Below, in pieces: positions 59,363-64,000 of a stretch of 64,000 bases of DNA. The translations under genes were made by a program, and so were the position numbers. The notes under the pieces were generated by a model, which saw only the letters and a program-made list of their open reading frames with translations, did not search any database and was not told the DNA's origin. The stretch comes from Planctomycetota bacterium (GTDB taxonomy: Bacteria > Planctomycetota > Brocadiia > SM23-32 > JAKLEA01). Each line of letters starts with the position of its first letter. Positions within the stretch are counted from its first letter, which is position 1. The stretch spans positions 62,001-126,000 of the forward strand of contig JAKLEA010000015.1 in assembly GCA_022711755.1 (NCBI GenBank). The letters are read 5' to 3'.

Positions 59363-60313
59363 ATGGTGGATAATCGCAACCCGTCACCATTTTCGGCGAT
59401 TCTTGTCATCGGCAGCGTCAATATTGATCTCGTCATACAGGCGGAGCGGATACCCGGGCCGGGGGAAAATGTGATGGGCAGCGGCTTCCGGACTGTCCCC
59501 GGCGGCAAGGGATCGAACCAGGCGGTTGCCGTGAGCCGGATGGGGGGAACGGCAAGATTCTGCGGCTGCGTGGGGCCGGATGATTTCGGCAGGGAACTGC
59601 TGAAGTCGCTTGCGGCGGCGGGCGTGGATACAAAACTTTTGAGGGTTTCGCCGGAGGAGGGGACTGGTACTGCGGTCATCGTTGTTGACGAGGTAACAGG
59701 CGAGTCAACGATTGTCGTCCAGCGCGGGGCGAACGGGCGCATGACCCCGGACGACGTTGCGCGGGCGTTTGAGGCAAGCCCGGACGCGGCGTGCGTTCTG
59801 TTGCAGCTTGAGACTACGGACGAGGTGGTGCGCGCGGCGGTGCGTGGGGCCGTGAAGCGCGGCATTCCGGCGGTGGTTGACGCCGGGCCGGCGCGGGGAG
59901 TTCCGTTGTCCTGCTTCGAGGGCGCGGCGATCCTTTCTCCCAACAGCTTTGAGGCAAAGGCGTTGACCGGCATTGAGGTTGTTGACTCTGAGTCTGCGAT
60001 CCGCTGCGCGAAACGCATCCGGCAGGCCGGGGTCGAGAATTGCGTGTTTCACATGGGCGAACGGGGCGCGATGATCGTTGACGAGAAGGATGCGGCAATC
60101 GAAGTCCCGGCATTCGTCGTCAAGGCGGTTGACACGACGGCGGCGGGGGATAGTTTCATGGGCGCGCTTGTTGTCGGCATGGTGGAGGGGATGACGCTGC
60201 CTGAGGCTGTGCGGATGGCCAACGCTGCCGGGGCGCTGGCTTGCACGAAGCTTGGCGCGCAGCCTTCGATTCCCACAAGGGATGAAGTCAACAGGATGCT
60301 TTCCGGCAAGTGA
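59363..60313 (+). CDS. ribokinase-type PfkB sugar kinase
   Basis: 316 residues. N-terminal signature VIGSVNIDLVIQAERIPGPGENV and GGKGSNQAVAVSRMGG; C-terminal PfkB motif VDTTAAGDSFMGAL with catalytic Asp263. Phosphorylates ribose or a related sugar with ATP in the cytoplasm; Gly-Gly in the GGKGSN motif matches ribokinase. GGAAGGAG precedes the ATG. Sixteen bases separate it from the sulfatase gene. Confidence 0.9.
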   Translation: MVDNRNPSPFSAILVIGSVNIDLVIQAERIPGPGENVMGSGFRTVPGGKGSNQAVAVSRMGGTARFCGCVGPDDFGRELLKSLAAAGVDTKLLRVSPEEGTGTAVIVVDEVTGESTIVVQRGANGRMTPDDVARAFEASPDAACVLLQLETTDEVVRAAVRGAVKRGIPAVVDAGPARGVPLSCFEGAAILSPNSFEAKALTGIEVVDSESAIRCAKRIRQAGVENCVFHMGERGAMIVDEKDAAIEVPAFVVKAVDTTAAGDSFMGALVVGMVEGMTLPEAVRMANAAGALACTKLGAQPSIPTRDEVNRMLSGK

Positions 60314-60329
60314 ATTCTGAGGGGACGCA

Positions 60330-61766
60330 ATGTCTGCTGATGAAGACATGAAACGGGTCAATCTGGTTTTTATCCTGGCCGACCAGCTCGGGCGGCAGCA
60401 TCTTGGGTATGCCGGGGCCGATGCGGCAGTTACGCCGAACATTGATCGTCTGGCGCTTCAAGGCGTTGATTTCATCAATGCCATCTCGTCCATGCCGGTT
60501 TGCGCGGCATATCGGGCTTCTCTTTTCACCGGAAAATATCCGACCACGACGGGCATGGCTATCAACGAGTTGCGGATGAATCCGAATCATGAATGCATAG
60601 GTCATGCGCTTGGAAGGAACGGTTATCGGACGGGTTACATCGGCAAGTGGCATTTGTGGGCCAATCAGCTCGGTCATCACGATGATCCGAAGAACAGCTT
60701 CATTCCGCCCGGGCCGAATCGTCTTGGTTTTGACGGTTACTGGGCGGCGTATAACTTCCACCACGAGTATTACAACGCCTTTTATCACACGGATTCGGCA
60801 GAACGAATACAGTATGACGAGGTGGACAACGCCCATACTTATGAGCCTGACGCGCAGACGGAGCTTGCCATTCGCTTCATCCGCGATTCGACGCGTGATG
60901 AATCGCCATTTGCGGTTTTCCTTTCAGTCGGGACTCCGCATGATCCTTGGAATGCAGGCAACGCGCCGAGAGAGATGGTCGAGCGATTCCGGAAGATTCC
61001 GATGCCGAATCCCCCGAATTATCTGCCAGAGGATGATCCGTATGCGGATGGGTGGGGAAGAATCAAGACCGACCGGAGAATGCTTGGGGAATGGCGGCAG
61101 GTTTATTACGCGATGACGGCCAATCTGGACTGGAACGTCGGCAGGATAATGGCCGCGCTGGACGAGCTTGGCATCGCAAATGACACGATGGTCGTATTCA
61201 CGTCGGATCACGGCGAGATGTTCGGGGCGCACGGGCGGCGGGCCAAGAACATTTTCTACGAGGAAGCATGTCGTGTTCCTTTCCTGATACGGCGTCCCGG
61301 AGCGATAGCCTGCGGACTGAAGACGGATTGTTGTCTTGGAACGCCGGACATAATGCCGACGTTGCTTTCCCTGATGGGTCTGCCGATTCCTGATGCCGTT
61401 GAGGGGCGGGACCTGAGCTTCTGCGCGACAGGGGAGCCGGGGCCGGAGCCTGAATTCGCGCTGATGCAGAATCTTGGCGCATGCGCCGTCTGGGAGGACG
61501 GGTACGAATGGCGGGCAATCCGCACAAAGCGCCACACTTACGCCATCTATCACCGCGATCGCCGGGAACTGCTCTTTGACAACCTGGAAGACCCGTTCCA
61601 GATGCGCGATCTTTCCTCTGATCAGGCTAACAGGGCGACGCTGGACTGGTGTCGCTCAGCGTTGAATGAGAAGATGTTCGGCCTGAAAGATACTTTCGAA
61701 AAATCAACGTGGTACCGGGACAACTGGACGCGGGACCGCATCATACTCAGGGGAGCGAAGGGATAG
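60330..61766 (+). CDS. Cys-type sulfatase
   Basis: 478 residues, no signal peptide. Metal site FILADQLGRQHLGYAG-type start (FILADQLGRQHLGYAG), active site C58-A-A-Y-R62 (usual C-x-P-x-R; Ala replaces Pro), GKWHLW, and the metal/His pair FTSDHGEMFGAHG. Formylglycine formation on Cys58 needs a maturase such as that at 5088-6497. Cytoplasmic location by sequence, or exported by another route. Hydrolyses a sulfate ester of a glycan or other compound; substrate unknown. Operon with ribokinase and FAD reductase. Confidence 0.9.
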   Translation: MSADEDMKRVNLVFILADQLGRQHLGYAGADAAVTPNIDRLALQGVDFINAISSMPVCAAYRASLFTGKYPTTTGMAINELRMNPNHECIGHALGRNGYRTGYIGKWHLWANQLGHHDDPKNSFIPPGPNRLGFDGYWAAYNFHHEYYNAFYHTDSAERIQYDEVDNAHTYEPDAQTELAIRFIRDSTRDESPFAVFLSVGTPHDPWNAGNAPREMVERFRKIPMPNPPNYLPEDDPYADGWGRIKTDRRMLGEWRQVYYAMTANLDWNVGRIMAALDELGIANDTMVVFTSDHGEMFGAHGRRAKNIFYEEACRVPFLIRRPGAIACGLKTDCCLGTPDIMPTLLSLMGLPIPDAVEGRDLSFCATGEPGPEPEFALMQNLGACAVWEDGYEWRAIRTKRHTYAIYHRDRRELLFDNLEDPFQMRDLSSDQANRATLDWCRSALNEKMFGLKDTFEKSTWYRDNWTRDRIILRGAKG

Positions 61767-61769
61767 CGA

Positions 61770-63161
61770 ATGGCGAGCAACATGGATTTCGACGTCATAG
61801 TCGTCGGCGCCGGGCCGGGGGGCTGCATTGCCGCCCGCGATCTCGCGCGCGCGAAGTTCCGCGTCGCCTTGTTCGACAAGGACAACCGCGACACCCTCGG
61901 CAAGACGATCATCGTCGAGGCGCAGAGGGCCATGTTCGACCTGGTCGGAATCCCGCAGTTGCAGGGCGACGAGGTTCCCTACCAGGAGAGGCGGACTCGC
62001 ACGTTCTCTAAGCGGCGCAAGGAGTGCTTCGCAATCGAGGCGGGACACGTCTGCGCTTCGCTTTATCTTGATCGCTTTGCGAAGAAGCTTCTCGCCGAGG
62101 CGGAGAAGGACGGGGCCCAGTTCTTCGGGGGCTGGACGGCAAAGGAACCGGTTGTCAAGGGGAAGCGTGTTGCAGGAGTCCGTTTCGACAGGGGCGGGAC
62201 AACAGAGGATGTTGCGGCGAAGCTGGTCATTGACGCGACGGGCTACGACGCGGCGCTCGTTAGCAAGCTCGGTCCGGACCTCGGTATCGAGTTCGAAGAC
62301 CGGCAGGCTGATCTGGTCATCGCAGAGAATCATTTTCACGAGGCCGGAGAGCACAACGCTAAGAAGGCCGTGAAGGAGGGACGCCAGGGCGACGATGAGG
62401 TTTGGATGCGCCTGGGCGCTTACGGAAACTACTCGACTGAATATTCATTTCTCTCAATCCAGAAGCAGAGGGCCTACATCCTGATCGGGTTCAAGGCGGA
62501 CTACAGGCAGCCGCCGATCAAGGACCTGACGAAGGCCTTCCGGGAGGACGCGGGATATTACGGCAAGTGGCTTTACGGCGGGGCGGGGCCGATACGGGTG
62601 CGCAGGTCGCTGGATCAGCTTGTAGCTGACGGCTTCATGGTCATAGGGGAGGCTGCGTGCCAGGTGATGCCTACGAACGGGAGCGGCGTCGCGTCGGCGC
62701 TTTACGCGGGGCATCTGGCGGCGAAGGTTGCAGCGCCGGCGCTGAAGGAACGCGCGCCGACAGCGGGAGATCTATGGCGATATGCGCGGGAGTATCAGAG
62801 CGGGCGGGGGGCCGTGCTTGCCACGCACGACGCCGCGAAACTCCTGCTGGATCACCTGCCGAACGACCGCATCGCCGACATGCTCGAATCGGGTGTCATG
62901 CAACCGGACGACATACACAGCGGTTCCGTGCCCGAGTTCATGAAAATCAAGCCTGAGAGCCTGCCCGGGCGGGCGCTGGCGCTGATCCGGAATCCGGCGC
63001 TGATACGCTTTGTCATGCGCACGGGGAAGGCCGCGTCAGCCGTCAGGAAGCATTACGAGGCGTATCCGCGGCGGTACGACGCGAAGGAAATCCGCGCATG
63101 GAAGGAGGCTGCCAAGCGCATATTCGAGCCGATGGAGATCAACCGGAAGTTGCCGAAGTGA
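61770..63161 (+). CDS. FAD-dependent geranylgeranyl-reductase-like oxidoreductase
   Basis: 463 residues. Dinucleotide-binding motif VVGAGPGGCIAARDLA at the N-terminus; FMVIGEAACQVMPTNGSGVASAL matches the second FAD motif (GEAA...) of geranylgeranyl reductases. The family reduces isoprenoid double bonds or oxidises halogenated/lipid substrates; the substrate here is unknown. Three bases separate it from the sulfatase, so it is in the same transcript. The C-terminal 100 residues are helical and basic. Confidence 0.8.
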   Translation: MASNMDFDVIVVGAGPGGCIAARDLARAKFRVALFDKDNRDTLGKTIIVEAQRAMFDLVGIPQLQGDEVPYQERRTRTFSKRRKECFAIEAGHVCASLYLDRFAKKLLAEAEKDGAQFFGGWTAKEPVVKGKRVAGVRFDRGGTTEDVAAKLVIDATGYDAALVSKLGPDLGIEFEDRQADLVIAENHFHEAGEHNAKKAVKEGRQGDDEVWMRLGAYGNYSTEYSFLSIQKQRAYILIGFKADYRQPPIKDLTKAFREDAGYYGKWLYGGAGPIRVRRSLDQLVADGFMVIGEAACQVMPTNGSGVASALYAGHLAAKVAAPALKERAPTAGDLWRYAREYQSGRGAVLATHDAAKLLLDHLPNDRIADMLESGVMQPDDIHSGSVPEFMKIKPESLPGRALALIRNPALIRFVMRTGKAASAVRKHYEAYPRRYDAKEIRAWKEAAKRIFEPMEINRKLPK

Positions 63162-63206
63162 GGGGGCGCGGACCTCATGCGGGCGATGACGCGCGCGCAA
63201 AACCTC

Positions 63207-63222
63207 AGACCTTTGGTCTTTC
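63207..63222 (+). terminator. weak terminator candidate
   Basis: AGACC-TTT-GGTCT (63207-63219) followed by TTC; a short stem between the convergent FAD gene and the minus-strand gene. Low strength. Confidence 0.25.
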
Positions 63223-63235
63223 GGTTTCGCCCACC

Positions 63236-64000
63236 CTACTCGCAGTATTTTGCCAATCCGGTAGCAACGACGAAGTCAGGCGAGACTGAGGAGAGTTCGC
63301 GTCGCGTGAACGGGGAAGTCATGTGCCGGACGGCGGCGGCGGACACGGATTGTGCCTTGATGGCCGCAGCCTTCTCATAGTGCCCCAGAGCCTCTTCGCG
63401 TCGCCCTATAAGGTCCAGACACCGCCCGGCCCAGACGTGAGATTCGGCTTTCATTAACTCATTCTTGTAGTCGTATTCGGTGTTGCGGATAAGTAGCGGT
63501 AGCGCCTGGCTGTATTTTTTTTGTTTGAGCAGCAAGACTCCGGCCATTCTTGGGAATATGACCTCATCGGGTAAGAGGGCGGCGGCGCGGCGGAGGTGGA
63601 AGACGGCCCGGTCGCGATTCAGTCCGTCCGCGAATGCGCTCCACGCCTGCTCGTATTCGAACAGGGCGGCCCGTTCGGTCGGGTCAAGCTGAGCTGCGCC
63701 CGGCAGGTCGCCGATCTCATAGTTCTCACGGTCGCCGGCAAGAAGAGCCGGAATTCTGAATCCGGCGAAGAGTTCGCTGTGGGCGACGGGATAATCGCCG
63801 TTGCCGATCCAGAGAGAGTCGTCGTCCGGGCTGAGAATGACGCATTGAGCGTTGTTGGAGCCGGCTACGACGTTGCCCGTAACGCGCCTGCACTCCTCGA
63901 AGGGGTCCACGCAATCGCTCAGTATGAAGGGGATATCCTCAACCGCCAGGACGCCGCGCTTTGCCTCCAGAAGCTCGGTGACGCGGCGGAAGCGGCCCTT
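63236..64000 (-). CDS. C-terminal part of a probable C45-type (acyltransferase/AAT-like) protein with TPR-like repeats, partial
   Basis: The 5' part lies beyond the right edge; the frame is open to base 64000. The part visible includes RFRRVTELLEAKRGVLAVEDIPFIL, GNVVAGSNNAQCVILSPDDDSLWIGNGDYP, resembling the peptidase-C45/isopenicillin-N-acyltransferase-like C-terminal region, followed by TPR-like helices (AVFHLRRAAALLPDE, MAGVLLLKQKKYSQALPLLIRNT, WAGRCLDLIGRREEALGHYEKA). The identification is tentative; N-terminal Cys nucleophile not in view. Alternative: an uncharacterised TPR protein. Convergent with the FAD gene. Confidence 0.5.
   Translation of the reverse strand, partial: KGRFRRVTELLEAKRGVLAVEDIPFILSDCVDPFEECRRVTGNVVAGSNNAQCVILSPDDDSLWIGNGDYPVAHSELFAGFRIPALLAGDRENYEIGDLPGAAQLDPTERAALFEYEQAWSAFADGLNRDRAVFHLRRAAALLPDEVIFPRMAGVLLLKQKKYSQALPLLIRNTEYDYKNELMKAESHVWAGRCLDLIGRREEALGHYEKAAAIKAQSVSAAAVRHMTSPFTRRELSSVSPDFVVATGLAKYCE

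Overview
The window is a GC-rich (roughly 55-60 % by eye), densely coded stretch of bacterial chromosome with ordinary ATG/GTG starts, Shine-Dalgarno sites and sigma70-type promoters. A PEP-CTERM protein, lipobox signal peptides, an O-antigen-ligase-like protein and a PBP1C/alpha-2-macroglobulin pair point to a Gram-negative cell envelope. The gene mix (Cys-type sulfatase plus anaerobic maturase, heparinase II/III-like, sialidase-like, GH172/DUF2961, DUF4091, several uroporphyrinogen-decarboxylase-like proteins, 2-hydroxyacyl-CoA dehydratase activase) fits an anaerobic glycan degrader. It suggests the PVC group (Lentisphaerota, Kiritimatiellota, Planctomycetota) or a neighbouring candidate phylum such as Sumerlaeota or Hydrogenedentota. 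That placement is inference from gene content only.

Layout. 1-2000: end of a cobalamin/siderophore-type ABC importer (binding protein, permease, ATPase). 2015-6976: O-antigen-ligase/TPR protein, anaerobic sulfatase maturase, lipoprotein related to L-rhamnose mutarotase. 7090-12876 (minus): heparinase II/III-like protein, sialidase-like lipoprotein, UroD-like protein. 12994-13068 (minus): tRNA-Gly(CCC) with its own promoter and terminator. 13423-22434: B12-binding radical SAM protein, two tandem paralogous membrane proteins with a spermidine-synthase-like domain, and a hybrid histidine kinase. 22451-26562 (minus): ffh-rpsP-trmD-rplS-yraN-tatD housekeeping cluster. 26906-31334 (minus): sugar isomerase, then an operon of GH172-like protein, a Gfo/Idh/MocA-GNAT fusion and a small secretion-ATPase-like protein. 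31564-38123: SMP-30-like lactonase, Tex, two UroD-like proteins and a CDF transporter. 38165-43747: a propeller-type glycosidase-like protein, then (minus) a giant acyl-CoA dehydratase activase. 44179-52972: HU, then alpha-2-macroglobulin and PBP1C. 53088-58920: DHDPS-family aldolase, ECF sigma/anti-sigma pair, sugar isomerase, DUF4091 protein, PEP-CTERM protein. 59363-63161: ribokinase, sulfatase, FAD reductase. The right edge cuts a probable C45-type acyltransferase with TPR-like repeats.

How the genes fit together. Exported glycan-active proteins and cytoplasmic sugar-handling enzymes are scattered through the window, and the sulfatase and its maturase are about 54 kb apart. A corrinoid importer, a B12-radical SAM enzyme and UroD-like proteins suggest corrinoid chemistry matters to this organism. 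No insertion sequence, prophage, CRISPR array or rRNA was seen. The least conventional loci are the GH172/degenerate dehydrogenase-GNAT/mini-ATPase operon (27897-31334) and the radical SAM/duplicated membrane synthase/hybrid kinase block (13423-22434).
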